Assembly (NCBI GenBank): GCA_029780415.1
Contig: JAKOYN010000081.1
Location: forward strand, 1 to 64,000
From: RXIX01 sp003989075
GTDB taxonomy: Bacteria; Pseudomonadota; Gammaproteobacteria; Competibacterales; Competibacteraceae
Length of the DNA stretch: 64,000 bases
Direction: 5' to 3'
The notes beneath the pieces are model-generated. The model was not told the origin of the DNA. It searched no databases and saw only the letters and a list, made by a program, of their open reading frames with translations. This document shows, piece after piece, positions 41,521 to 50,183 of this stretch. How positions within the stretch are numbered: the first letter of the stretch is position 1; each line of letters opens with the position of its first letter. Both the position numbers and the translations under genes were made by a program.

Positions 41521-42612
41521 TTACGTATTCTGAATGACGATGCTGGGAAACTTGTGGCTGTAGTTGCGCGCCTGCAGCGACAGTCGGGCGGCAGCGCGCC
41601 GGGCGATGTCCCGGTACAGGCCGGCAATGCGGCTGTCCGGTTCGGCCGCGACCGTCGGCTGACCGTTATCGGTTTCCTCGCGGATGCGGATGTCCAGCGG
41701 CAGCGCGCCAAGAAACGGCACCGCATATTCGGCAGCCATGCGCTGGCCCCCACCAGCGCCGAAGATATGCTCTTCATGACCGCAGTTCGAGCAGATATGA
41801 ATGCTCATGTTCTCGACGATACCCAGGACCGGCACCTCGACCTTCTCGAACATCTTCAGGCCCTTGCGCGCATCGAGCAGGGCAATGTCCTGCGGCGTGG
41901 TGACGATGATCGCGCCGCTGACCGGCACTTTCTGCGCCAGAGTCAACTGGGTATCACCGGTGCCGGGCGGCAGATCAATAATCAGATAATCGAGATCCTG
42001 CCAGCGGGTATCGCGCAGCAGCTGCTCCAGGGCCTGGGTGACCATCGGCCCGCGCCAGACCATCGGTGTATCCTCGTCGATCAGATAGCCAATCGACATC
42101 GCCTGCAGGCCATGGCGAACCACCGGCTCCAGCGACTTGCCATCGCGCGATTCCGGCTTCTGTACCGTGCCGAGCATGCGCGGCTGGCTGGGTCCGTAGA
42201 TGTCGGCATCCAGCAGGCCGACCCGCGCGCCCTCGGCATGCAGCGCCAGGGCCAGATTGACCGCCGTGGTCGATTTCCCGACCCCGCCCTTGCCCGAGGC
42301 CACGGCGATGATGTTCTTCACCCCGGTCAGCGGGCGCAAACCCTTTTGCACCTCATGGGCGACCACTTTGCTGTCAATGTGCACCGTGACCGCAGCCACC
42401 CCCGGCAAGGCCAGCAGCCGTTCGCGCAACGTCGCCTCCAGCGCCGCACGGTAGCCAGCGGCGGGAAAACCGAGCATCACGTCCACCGTGACCTGGCCGC
42501 CTTCGATCTGAATCTGCTGGACACACCTGGCGGTGAGCAGATCCTGCTCCAGATAGGGGTCCAGATAGCCACGCAGGGCGGTTTCCACATCGGTACGCGC
42601 AACAGCAGTCAT
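41521..42612 (-). CDS. mrp: Mrp/NBP35-type iron-sulfur cluster carrier ATPase
   Basis: Mrp (ApbC) binds and transfers Fe-S clusters and hydrolyses ATP. The 363-residue protein has an N-terminal MIP18-like (DUF59) domain (about 8-85), the deviant Walker A VASGKGGVGKSTTAVN near residue 105, DADIYGPSQPRM, and the cluster-binding CxxC in HICSNCGHEEHIFG near 283. The start is the ATG at 42612. It is divergent from metG by way of a small secreted gene, a neighbourhood seen in E. coli and relatives. Confidence 0.95.
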   Translation of the reverse strand: MTAVARTDVETALRGYLDPYLEQDLLTARCVQQIQIEGGQVTVDVMLGFPAAGYRAALEATLRERLLALPGVAAVTVHIDSKVVAHEVQKGLRPLTGVKNIIAVASGKGGVGKSTTAVNLALALHAEGARVGLLDADIYGPSQPRMLGTVQKPESRDGKSLEPVVRHGLQAMSIGYLIDEDTPMVWRGPMVTQALEQLLRDTRWQDLDYLIIDLPPGTGDTQLTLAQKVPVSGAIIVTTPQDIALLDARKGLKMFEKVEVPVLGIVENMSIHICSNCGHEEHIFGAGGGQRMAAEYAVPFLGALPLDIRIREETDNGQPTVAAEPDSRIAGLYRDIARRAAARLSLQARNYSHKFPSIVIQNT

Positions 42613-42637
42613 CCATTCATCCTCGTAATTAACAGGT

Positions 42638-42676
42638 GGGCCGGAGTCGCACGCCCGGCATGAGCGACTCCGGCCC
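42638..42676. terminator. Strong 13-bp stem-loop between mrp and the 96-residue gene
   Basis: GGGCCGGAGTCGC (42638-42650) pairs perfectly over 13 bp with 42664-42676, leaving a 13-base loop. It lies directly downstream of the stop of the small secreted protein on the minus strand and 26 bases upstream of the mrp ATG. The minus-strand tail ACCTGTTAATT is only mildly U-rich. It is probably a terminator or RNA-stabilising end of the small gene's mRNA. Confidence 0.55.
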
Positions 42677-42687
42677 GCTGGGTTTTG

Positions 42688-42978
42688 TTACTGGCTGGAC
42701 ATGCAGCTCTGGCGGGCATCGGCCAACTTGAGCGTGGTATCCGCTTTCAGCGACTTGACCACGCATTCCCAGTACGACGGCGGATAATCATGCAGCATCT
42801 GACAATCGATCCCATTCAGGATTTCCGGAGATTCGCCATGCTGCTTGGCCACGGACACCGCTTCCTGGCAAAAATTCTCGCTCCAGAGCTGCTCGGCCAG
42901 TGCGCCCTGGGCCTGGGCCGCGCCGCCCGTCACCAGACCCGCCACCGCCATCAGGGTGCATGCTGCTGTTTTCATCAT
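42688..42978 (-). CDS. Small secreted four-cysteine helical protein
   Basis: This 96-residue precursor has a Sec signal peptide (about 24 residues, ending AAQAQG). The mature 72 residues are helical and neutral to acidic, with four cysteines (ENFCQEA, GIDCQML, YWECVVK, RQSCMSS), enough for two disulfides. A GAGG lies 6-9 bases before the two adjacent ATGs; 42978 is the first. I do not recognise the family; the layout is like many small periplasmic proteins of unknown function. The gene is separated from mrp by a strong stem-loop and diverges from metG. Confidence 0.75.
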   Translation of the reverse strand: MMKTAACTLMAVAGLVTGGAAQAQGALAEQLWSENFCQEAVSVAKQHGESPEILNGIDCQMLHDYPPSYWECVVKSLKADTTLKLADARQSCMSSQ

Positions 42979-43110
42979 GATCCACCTCGCCTGCTGTGCT
43001 AGAGGTTCCCAGGGCTCGCGCCCGGCTACCCTGCCGCGGACCTGGATGACAGCTCCACGGCAATACTGCTAACGTAGCGGCCTTTCCGAGCGACCGCAAT
43101 CGTCCGTACC

Positions 43111-45138
43111 ATGAATGACCAAACCCGCCGAATTCTCGTTACCAGTGCCCTGCCCTACGCCAACGGTCCGATCCACATCGGCCATCTGGTCGAATACATC
43201 CAGACCGATATCTGGGTGCGATTCCAGAAGCTGCGCGGCCACGAATGCCATTACGTCTGCGCCGACGATGCCCACGGCACGCCGATCATGCTGCGCGCCG
43301 AGCAGGACGGCATCACCCCGGAACAGCTCATCGCCCGCACCTGGCAGGAACACCGCGCCGATTTCGCCGATTTCCTGGTCGAGTTCGATAACTACTACTC
43401 GACACACTCGCCGGAAAACCGCCATTACGCGGAACTGATCTACCAGAGACTGAATAGCGGTGGCCACATCAGCCGCCGGATCATCACTCAGGCCTATGAT
43501 CCGGAAAAGCAGATGTTCCTGCCGGATCGCTTCATCAAGGGTGAATGCCCGCGCTGCGCCGCGCCCGACCAGTACGGCGACAGTTGCGAAAACTGCGGCG
43601 CCACCTATGCGCCCACCGATTTGAAAAATCCGCGCTCGGCGATTTCCGGAGCCACGCCAGTGCTCAGGGAATCGCTGCATCTGTTCTTCCGCCTGGCCGA
43701 TTTCGAGGCCATGCTCAAGGAGTGGATCAACAGCGGCCCGATCCAGGCGCAGATGGCCAATAAGCTCAACGAGTGGTTCAGCGCCGGCCTGCAGGAATGG
43801 GATATTTCCCGCGATGCACCCTACTGGGGCTTTGAAATCCCCGATGCGCCCGGCAAATACTTCTACGTCTGGCTGGATGCGCCGATCGGCTACATGGCCA
43901 GCTTCCAGAACTACTGCGCGCGCACCGGACTGGATTTCAACGATTTCTGGGCGCCGGACAGCACGGCCGAGGTGTATCACTTCATCGGCAAGGACATTGC
44001 CTATTTCCACATCCTGTTCTGGCCAGCGGAGCTGACCGGCGCCGGTTTCCGCAAACCCAGCGGCGTGCACTGCCACGGCTTCCTGACCGTGGACGGGCAG
44101 AAGATGTCCAAGTCGCGCGGCACCTTCATCAAGGCCCGCACCTATCTTGACCACCTGCGCCCGGAATACCTGCGCTATTACTTCGCCACCAAGCTCAGCG
44201 ACGGCATCGACGATCTTGATCTGAATTTTGAGGACTTCGTGCAGCGGGTCAACAGCGATCTGGTTGGCAAGCTGGTCAACATTGCCAGCCGCTGTGCGGG
44301 TTTCATCACCCGCCGTTTCGAGGGCCGGCTGGCGACGGAACTGGCCGAGCCGGCGCTGTATGCTGATTGCGTCGCCGCCGGTGCCAGCATCGCTCAGGCC
44401 TACGAGGGCCGCGAATTCAGCCGGGCGATGCGCGAAATCATGGCGCTGGCCGACCGCGCCAATCAGTACATCGACGAGAAAAAACCCTGGGCGCTGGCCA
44501 AGCAGCCGGATGCCGGGACCGAGGTGCAGGCGGTATGCAGCATGGGCCTGAACCTGTTCCGGCTGCTGATGCTGTACCTGAAACCGGTGCTGCCGGGACT
44601 GGCGGCGCAGGTCGAACAGTTCCTGCAAATCCCACCACTGCGCTGGACCGACGCCGGAACGCCGCTACTGGATCACGCCATTGCCGAGTTCAAGCCGCTG
44701 ATGCAGCGGGTGGACATGGCGCAGATCACGGCCATGGTCGAGGCTTCGCGGGAGAGCTATCCAGCCGCCGCGCCGGCCGCACCGGCTGGACCGCTGGTCG
44801 AAATGCCGATCGCGCCAACCATCGGCATCGAGGATTTCACCCGGGTTGATCTGCGCGTGGCGCGCATCGCCAAGGCTGAGGCCGTGGTGGGCGCCGACAA
44901 GCTGGTGCGGCTGGAACTGGATCTCGGCGGGGAAACCCGGCAGGTCTTCGCCGGCATCAAGGCCGCCTACGCGCCGGAGGATCTGCAGGGCCGGCTGACC
45001 GTCATGGTTGCCAATCTGGCCCCACGCAAGATGCGCTTTGGCGTCTCTGAAGGCATGGTGCTGGCAGCCAGCGACGGCAGCGGCATCTACCTGCTCGCGC
45101 CCGACGCCGGCGCCACGCCGGGATTACGCATCAAGTAG
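43111..45138 (+). CDS. metG: Methionyl-tRNA synthetase
   Basis: MetG charges initiator and elongator tRNA-Met. The 675-residue protein (E. coli 677) has the HIGH motif in LPYANGPIHIGHLVEYI, the Zn knuckle with CPRC and CENCG pairs near residues 146-162, the DGQKMSKSRGT motif near 330, and a C-terminal EMAP/Trbp-type tRNA-binding domain from about residue 570 (IGIEDFTRVDLRVARI) used for dimerisation. The ATG fits the family start. It is convergent with prsR, with a 15-base gap. Confidence 0.97.
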   Translation: MNDQTRRILVTSALPYANGPIHIGHLVEYIQTDIWVRFQKLRGHECHYVCADDAHGTPIMLRAEQDGITPEQLIARTWQEHRADFADFLVEFDNYYSTHSPENRHYAELIYQRLNSGGHISRRIITQAYDPEKQMFLPDRFIKGECPRCAAPDQYGDSCENCGATYAPTDLKNPRSAISGATPVLRESLHLFFRLADFEAMLKEWINSGPIQAQMANKLNEWFSAGLQEWDISRDAPYWGFEIPDAPGKYFYVWLDAPIGYMASFQNYCARTGLDFNDFWAPDSTAEVYHFIGKDIAYFHILFWPAELTGAGFRKPSGVHCHGFLTVDGQKMSKSRGTFIKARTYLDHLRPEYLRYYFATKLSDGIDDLDLNFEDFVQRVNSDLVGKLVNIASRCAGFITRRFEGRLATELAEPALYADCVAAGASIAQAYEGREFSRAMREIMALADRANQYIDEKKPWALAKQPDAGTEVQAVCSMGLNLFRLLMLYLKPVLPGLAAQVEQFLQIPPLRWTDAGTPLLDHAIAEFKPLMQRVDMAQITAMVEASRESYPAAAPAAPAGPLVEMPIAPTIGIEDFTRVDLRVARIAKAEAVVGADKLVRLELDLGGETRQVFAGIKAAYAPEDLQGRLTVMVANLAPRKMRFGVSEGMVLAASDGSGIYLLAPDAGATPGLRIK

Positions 45139-45153
45139 GGCTGCCCCACTCGC

Positions 45154-46509
45154 TCAGACCTTGATGCCGTACTTGTTGAGCAGGGCATACAGGGTCGGGC
45201 GAGTGATGCCGAGCAGATCGGCAGCGCGCGAGATATTGCCATCGGCATAGCTCATCGCCTGCTGCACCGCATGCCGCTCGGCATGCTCACGCACCTGACG
45301 CAGGTTGAGCTGTGGCTCCATCGTCCCATCGCTGTCCAGCTCCAGATCGCGGGCGCTGATCTGGTCGGATTCACTCATCACCACCGCCCGCTTGATGCGA
45401 TTTTCCAGCTCGCGAACATTGCCTGGCCAGCGGTGCGACTCCAGCGCCCGCAAGGCATCCGCGCTCAGGTTCAGGCGCGACTTGCCCTGCTCACGGCCAA
45501 ACAGGTTCAACAGCGCCCGCGCCACCAGTACCACATCACCGGCACGCTCACGCAGCGGTGGAATGGGCACGGTAATCTCGCTGATGCGATAGTACAGATC
45601 CTCGCGGAACTGGCCGCCGGCTATCAGCGCCGACAGATCGCGATGCGTAGCGCACACCACGCGCACATCCACCGGAATCGGCTCACGCCCGCCAATGCGC
45701 TCGATGACCCGCTCCTGCAGGAAGCGCAGCAGCTTGGCCTGCAGCGCCATCGGTAGATCACCGACCTCGTCGAGCATCAGCGTGCCACCACTGGCGTATT
45801 CGATCTTGCCGCGGGTCTGCTTGGCCGCACCGGTGAAGGCACCCTTCTCGTAGCCGAACAGCTCGCTTTCCAGCAGCGCATCGGGAATCGCGGCGCAGTT
45901 GATGGCGACAAAGCTGTTCCTGCTGCGTGGACTCAGCTCATGCAGCGCCCGCGCCAGCAGTTCCTTGCCGGTGCCACTCTCCCCCAGCAACAGCACATTG
46001 GCATTGGTCGGGGCAATTTTTTCAATGTTGCGGCAGATCTTGAGCATCGCTGCGCTGCCCGTGATCACCCCGCGCAGCGGCGTGTGCATCTGGCAGGCCA
46101 GCAATTCCCGATTCTCGCGCTCCAGGGCATATAGATTACTGGCGCGATCGACCAGCAGGCGCAGCACGTCGGCATCGACCGGCTTCTGGTAGAAGTCATA
46201 GGCTCCCATCGCCACCGCCCGCAGGGCGTTCTCGCGCTCATCATTACCGGTGACCACGATCACCTTGGTCTCGGGAGCCAGAGCACGAATCTGCTCCAGG
46301 GCCAACAGACCTTCCGAGGCATTGGCCGGATCGGGCGGCAGACCCAGATCCAGCAGCATGACCGGCGGCGCATGCCGGCGCACCTGATTCAGTGCCGTCT
46401 CACGGTCCTCGGCTACCAGCACCTCGTAGCCGTCAAAGCACCAGCGCAACTGACTGCGCAGGCCGGGATCATCTTCAACGATCAACAATTTCCGGATGAA
46501 TCCGTCCAT
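45154..46509 (-). CDS. prsR: PEP-CTERM/XrtA-type sigma-54 response regulator PrsR
   Basis: This 451-residue NtrC-type regulator has a receiver domain (about 5-125; phospho-acceptor Asp in VMLLDLGLP), a sigma-54 interaction ATPase (about 140-375) with Walker A LLGESGTGKELLARA and the sigma-54 contact loop YEKGAFTGAAKQ, and a Fis-type helix-turn-helix at the C-terminus (NISRAADLLGITRPTLYALL). This architecture and its partner match PrsR of XrtA/PEP-CTERM systems, which drives exopolysaccharide and PEP-CTERM gene expression. It overlaps the end of prsK by 28 bases. Confidence 0.92.
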   Translation of the reverse strand: MDGFIRKLLIVEDDPGLRSQLRWCFDGYEVLVAEDRETALNQVRRHAPPVMLLDLGLPPDPANASEGLLALEQIRALAPETKVIVVTGNDERENALRAVAMGAYDFYQKPVDADVLRLLVDRASNLYALERENRELLACQMHTPLRGVITGSAAMLKICRNIEKIAPTNANVLLLGESGTGKELLARALHELSPRSRNSFVAINCAAIPDALLESELFGYEKGAFTGAAKQTRGKIEYASGGTLMLDEVGDLPMALQAKLLRFLQERVIERIGGREPIPVDVRVVCATHRDLSALIAGGQFREDLYYRISEITVPIPPLRERAGDVVLVARALLNLFGREQGKSRLNLSADALRALESHRWPGNVRELENRIKRAVVMSESDQISARDLELDSDGTMEPQLNLRQVREHAERHAVQQAMSYADGNISRAADLLGITRPTLYALLNKYGIKV

Positions 46510-48599
46510 TCATCGGTCTCCTCTCCACCAATGGCCGCCGGCCGTGGACAGCACGGCAGGCGCAACCAGAACGTCGTCCCTTGATCAGGCTGGCTCTGCA
46601 CCGTCAGCTCACCACCAGCAGCACGGGCAAACTCACGACTCTCATAGACACCGATGCCCATGCCGGCGTTGCCCTTGGTGGTCGTGAACGGCCGAAACAG
46701 CCGCTCACGCACGAAACGCTCATCCATACCGCAGCCAGTATCGCGCACCGCCACCACGGCCATCGTATCCGCCTGGCTGATCGTCACCGCCACCAGACCA
46801 TCGGCACGGGTCGCTTCCTGGGCGTTCTGCAGCAGGTGTTCCAGCACCGCCACCAAACGCTCGCGCTCCACTGCTACCCAGGGTTCAGCCTCAATGCACA
46901 GCCCTGGCGCCGGCGCCTGTCCCGCGCGCGCCGTCACCGCCTGGCGCACGGCATCTGCTACCGCAACCGGTCGCGCCAGTCCCGCTCCGGGCAGGCTGCC
47001 CTTGCGCAACTGCCCAAGCAGCCGGTTCATGCGCTCGGTGGCATTGGCCACGGTTTCAAAGGCATCATCGACAAAGGCCGGGTTATGCCGATGGCGGCTG
47101 GCATTGGCCACGACCAGGGCCAGTTGCGCGGCGATATTCTTCAGGTCATGCACCACATAGGCCGATAGCCGATGAAACGCTTCAAACTGGCGCGCTTCCC
47201 ATAAGGCCTCGGCGGTTTCCAGCAGGGCAACGTGACTGGCTGCCTGCCGCCCGGCGGTCTTGAGCAGGTCGCGATCCTCCCAGTTGAGCTGCTGGCGGGC
47301 GCGCGCCTCGGCCAACACCAGAAAGCCTTCCAGTTGCTCCCCGTGCAGCAGCGGCACCACCAGCCAGGCCCGCAAGCCCTCACGCAGCCAGTCAGGCAGC
47401 ACCAGATCACCATACAATTCCGGGGTGTCGGCGTATTCATCCAGTTGTATCACCCATTGCCGCTGTTCCAGAAACCGCACCAGTGGCGCATCGGCCGCCA
47501 GTGCCCGCAGCGCCGGCTCGCGCATGTTGTAATGGGCCACCAGGGTGAACACGTCGCGCTCGCGCCGGGTCCATAACAGGCCACCGGTGCTGTGCACAAT
47601 CTCGGCGGTGGCGCGAATGGCCCGCTCACGCAGCGGTTCGCCAGCCGCGCCACTGGACAGTGTGCGGGTAAACTTCAGCCATTCTTCCCGATAATCATAC
47701 TTGTAGTTGAAAAAATGCTTGTTAAGCAGTACCAGAAAGCGGGCGCGCAACTGCCCGGAAAACATCAGCACCACCAGCAGGACGCCGGCGCCGGCCAGAA
47801 ATGCCAGTTGCAAGGCAATACCCCAGTCACCGCCATAGGCACGGATGTAATAACCGGCGCCGGCCATCGCCAGCAGGTAAACGCCCGCGCCCACCACCGC
47901 CGCCGAGTGCAGCACCAGCCGCCGCGATACGAATACATCCAGCGACCAGGCCGGATTGCGTGCCGCAGCCACGGCTATCAGCGGCACCGTCATGGCCCCG
48001 ACCAGGCCGCGCGCCTCCCAGGTCGCCGCATCCAGGCGCTTGAACAGCAAGGCATCGGCATACAGGAAAAAGTCGTAGGCGAAAGTCAGCCCCAACCCGA
48101 GATAGAAAAACTTGGTCGCCCAGCGCTGCTGCGGGCGGGTATTGCGAAATAATTGCTCGATCAGCGCCAGCCCGGCGATGGCCAGGGCAATATGGCCCAG
48201 ATTCGCTGCATCCGCCGGCAGCGCCAGCCCTATCTCCAGCACCGGCTGCAACTCGATCACGATCAACAGCAGGCCAGCCATGAGCGGCGCCAGCCACAGG
48301 CCGGGGCGGTGCATCCCAGTACCCTCGTCACTGTGCAGCAATGGCTCGAGCAAGTCGGCCAGGAACAGCAGCCAGGCCACGCTGCGCGCCACTTCCAGCA
48401 CCTGATACAGCCAGTCGATGCCGCTGGCGCCGGCATAGGCGTAATACGCGGCGCGCAAGGCCCAGAGCAGATTGACCAGCACCGCCGCCAGCAGCAGGCC
48501 GCCGCGCAGGCGACCGCGCCAACTGGTCAGCAGCAGCAGAAACAGAATCAGCCAGCAGAAGGCAGCGACGCTATAACCCACGGTTCCGATGAGGTGCAT
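46482..48599 (-). CDS. prsK: PEP-CTERM/XrtA-type sensor histidine kinase PrsK
   Basis: This 705-residue membrane kinase has an N-terminal block of about eight to ten hydrophobic helices (residues 1-300), a GAF-like domain (about 320-465), then the dimerisation/phosphoacceptor helix with His in YVVHDLKNIAAQLAL and an ATP-binding domain ending with LFRPFTTTKGNAGMGIGVYE in part. The HDLKN form of the H-box and the GMGIGVYE segment are typical of PrsK in XrtA systems. It precedes and overlaps prsR, so the pair is co-translated. The sugar-transferase gene upstream ends 9 bases away. Confidence 0.92.
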   Translation of the reverse strand: MHLIGTVGYSVAAFCWLILFLLLLTSWRGRLRGGLLLAAVLVNLLWALRAAYYAYAGASGIDWLYQVLEVARSVAWLLFLADLLEPLLHSDEGTGMHRPGLWLAPLMAGLLLIVIELQPVLEIGLALPADAANLGHIALAIAGLALIEQLFRNTRPQQRWATKFFYLGLGLTFAYDFFLYADALLFKRLDAATWEARGLVGAMTVPLIAVAAARNPAWSLDVFVSRRLVLHSAAVVGAGVYLLAMAGAGYYIRAYGGDWGIALQLAFLAGAGVLLVVLMFSGQLRARFLVLLNKHFFNYKYDYREEWLKFTRTLSSGAAGEPLRERAIRATAEIVHSTGGLLWTRRERDVFTLVAHYNMREPALRALAADAPLVRFLEQRQWVIQLDEYADTPELYGDLVLPDWLREGLRAWLVVPLLHGEQLEGFLVLAEARARQQLNWEDRDLLKTAGRQAASHVALLETAEALWEARQFEAFHRLSAYVVHDLKNIAAQLALVVANASRHRHNPAFVDDAFETVANATERMNRLLGQLRKGSLPGAGLARPVAVADAVRQAVTARAGQAPAPGLCIEAEPWVAVERERLVAVLEHLLQNAQEATRADGLVAVTISQADTMAVVAVRDTGCGMDERFVRERLFRPFTTTKGNAGMGIGVYESREFARAAGGELTVQSQPDQGTTFWLRLPCCPRPAAIGGEETDEWTDSSGNC

Positions 48600-48608
48600 G
48601 GTGATGGG

Positions 48609-50012
48609 CTAGCGGGCGCCTTGGCCCCAGAGGATGGTGTGCGCGGTCTGCAGCAGCACCAGTACATCAAGAAAAAAGCTGTAGTTCTTGATGTAGTACA
48701 GATCGTACTGCAGCTTTTCATAGGCATCCTGATCCGAGGCGCCGTAGGGGTAGCAGATCTGTGCCCAGCCGGTGATGCCCGGATTGACCAGGTGGCGCAT
48801 TGAGTAGAAGGGAATGGTCTGGCGGAGCTGTTCGACGAACTGCGGCCGTTCCGGGCGCGGCCCGACAAAGCTCATGTCACCGCGCAGCACGTTAAGCAAT
48901 TGCGGCAGTTCATCGATGCGGGTTTCGCGCAGCACTGCACCGACCCGGGTAATGCGGCTATCGCCGGCCTGCGCCCAGCGGGCAACGCCATCCCGCTCGG
49001 CATCGGTGCGCATGCTGCGGAACTTGATGACATCAAACAGTCGTTCACCACGCCCGACCCGGGTTTGCCGGTACAGAATCGGCCCGCGGCAGCCCGATTC
49101 CAGCCAGATCGCCAGCGTCGCTCCCAGCATCAGCGGCCAGGTCAACCCCAGCAGCAGCAGGCTGGTGACGATGTCGAACAGGCGCTTGGCAAGCTGCTTG
49201 CGGTGCGCCTGGCGAAAGCCGCTGGAGAAGATCATGTTGCTTGGTCGCAGGGCATCGAGCTGAATCTTGCCGGTCTGGCGCTCGTAGAAGCTGAGGAAGT
49301 TGCTGACCCGCACGCCGTTGATCTTGCATTCCAGGACTTCATCGGCGGGAAAACCCTTGCGTCGGTCGTCCATCGCCACCACGATCCCGGTCACGCGCTG
49401 CGCATCGACCAGTTCGGACAGCGATCCGGCCATGTTCAGCATCCGTGCCTCCGGCACGCACTGCACTTCGTCATCATGCAGGCGCAGATAGCCGACGATT
49501 TCAAACCCCTCGCCGGTCGTGCCCTGATCCTGCAGGCTTTGCAGGCGTGCCGCCTGCTGGCCAACGCCGAGCACCAGCAAGCGCGGCTTGAGCAGACTGT
49601 GATCGGTGACATGGACGAATGCAAAACGCAGCAGCAGCACGCCGAAAAAAGCAATCACAAAGGCCAGACTCATCTCGCCACGGCCCAGATACAGTTCCGG
49701 AATCAGGTAATAGACCAGAGTCGGGACGAAGAAGCCAAACAGAAAACTGACTCCAACCCGCAGCAGCATATCGCTGCGCCCGTTCCAGAAATTGCGCTCG
49801 TACAAACCCATGGCGACCATGATGATCAGCATGACCAGTGCAAACACCACCGCGCTCGGCACCGTGTCGAGCAGCGGCGGTACCGGCCCCTGATCAAACA
49901 AAGCCAGGCGTAACGTTCGGCCCAGATAAACCGACCAGAACAGATGCAGGCCTTCCGCAGCCATCAGGGTCAGCAGGGAACGTGAGAAATAGTGTTTAAA
50001 GAGGCGGATCAT
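48609..50012 (-). CDS. TIGR03013-type EPS undecaprenyl-phosphate sugar transferase
   Basis: This 467-residue polyisoprenyl-phosphate hexose-1-phosphate transferase starts an exopolysaccharide repeat unit on undecaprenyl phosphate. It has four to five N-terminal helices (about 10-130), a nucleotide-binding-like middle (RLLVLGVGQQAARLQ), a further helix at about 280-300, and the C-terminal catalytic bacterial sugar-transferase domain from KRLFDIVTSLLLLG through LRETRIDELPQLLNVLRGDM and FVGPRPERP. Sequence style and linkage to prsKR fit the family used in XrtA/PEP-CTERM EPS loci (TIGR03013). No exosortase gene is present in the window. Confidence 0.9.
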   Translation of the reverse strand: MIRLFKHYFSRSLLTLMAAEGLHLFWSVYLGRTLRLALFDQGPVPPLLDTVPSAVVFALVMLIIMVAMGLYERNFWNGRSDMLLRVGVSFLFGFFVPTLVYYLIPELYLGRGEMSLAFVIAFFGVLLLRFAFVHVTDHSLLKPRLLVLGVGQQAARLQSLQDQGTTGEGFEIVGYLRLHDDEVQCVPEARMLNMAGSLSELVDAQRVTGIVVAMDDRRKGFPADEVLECKINGVRVSNFLSFYERQTGKIQLDALRPSNMIFSSGFRQAHRKQLAKRLFDIVTSLLLLGLTWPLMLGATLAIWLESGCRGPILYRQTRVGRGERLFDVIKFRSMRTDAERDGVARWAQAGDSRITRVGAVLRETRIDELPQLLNVLRGDMSFVGPRPERPQFVEQLRQTIPFYSMRHLVNPGITGWAQICYPYGASDQDAYEKLQYDLYYIKNYSFFLDVLVLLQTAHTILWGQGAR

Positions 50013-50136
50013 GGCTCGGGCACGGTGAGGTGGATGTCCTGCATTTTAAGACGCATTCCATGACGGATGTGGTCATTCGCGTGCAAGCCATCCTGTGCAG
50101 CGCACGCCGGCTTCCGAATGGGTGCGGCTTTTCCCT

Positions 50137-50142
50137 TATACT
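50137..50142 (+). promoter_or_regulatory. Possible -10 element for the UDP-sugar genes
   Basis: TATACT lies 41 bases before the ATG of the dehydrogenase, in the 171-base gap divergent from the sugar-transferase gene. I found no good -35 hexamer at the right distance and no convincing sigma-54 -24/-12 pair, although PrsR is a sigma-54 activator. Confidence 0.3.
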
Positions 50143-50183
50143 AGCCGGCATTGCCTGCCCCAACCGTGACGGAGCGCTCCACG

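Noticed and set aside
43069..44628. Minus-strand frame of over 500 codons opposite metG
   Set aside because: Antisense shadow of metG; no ribosome-binding site and no motif.
50013..50183. Possible sigma-54 promoter in the EPS divergent gap
   Set aside because: I looked for GG-N10-GC on both strands because PrsR is a sigma-54 activator; only poor matches to the wider consensus were found.
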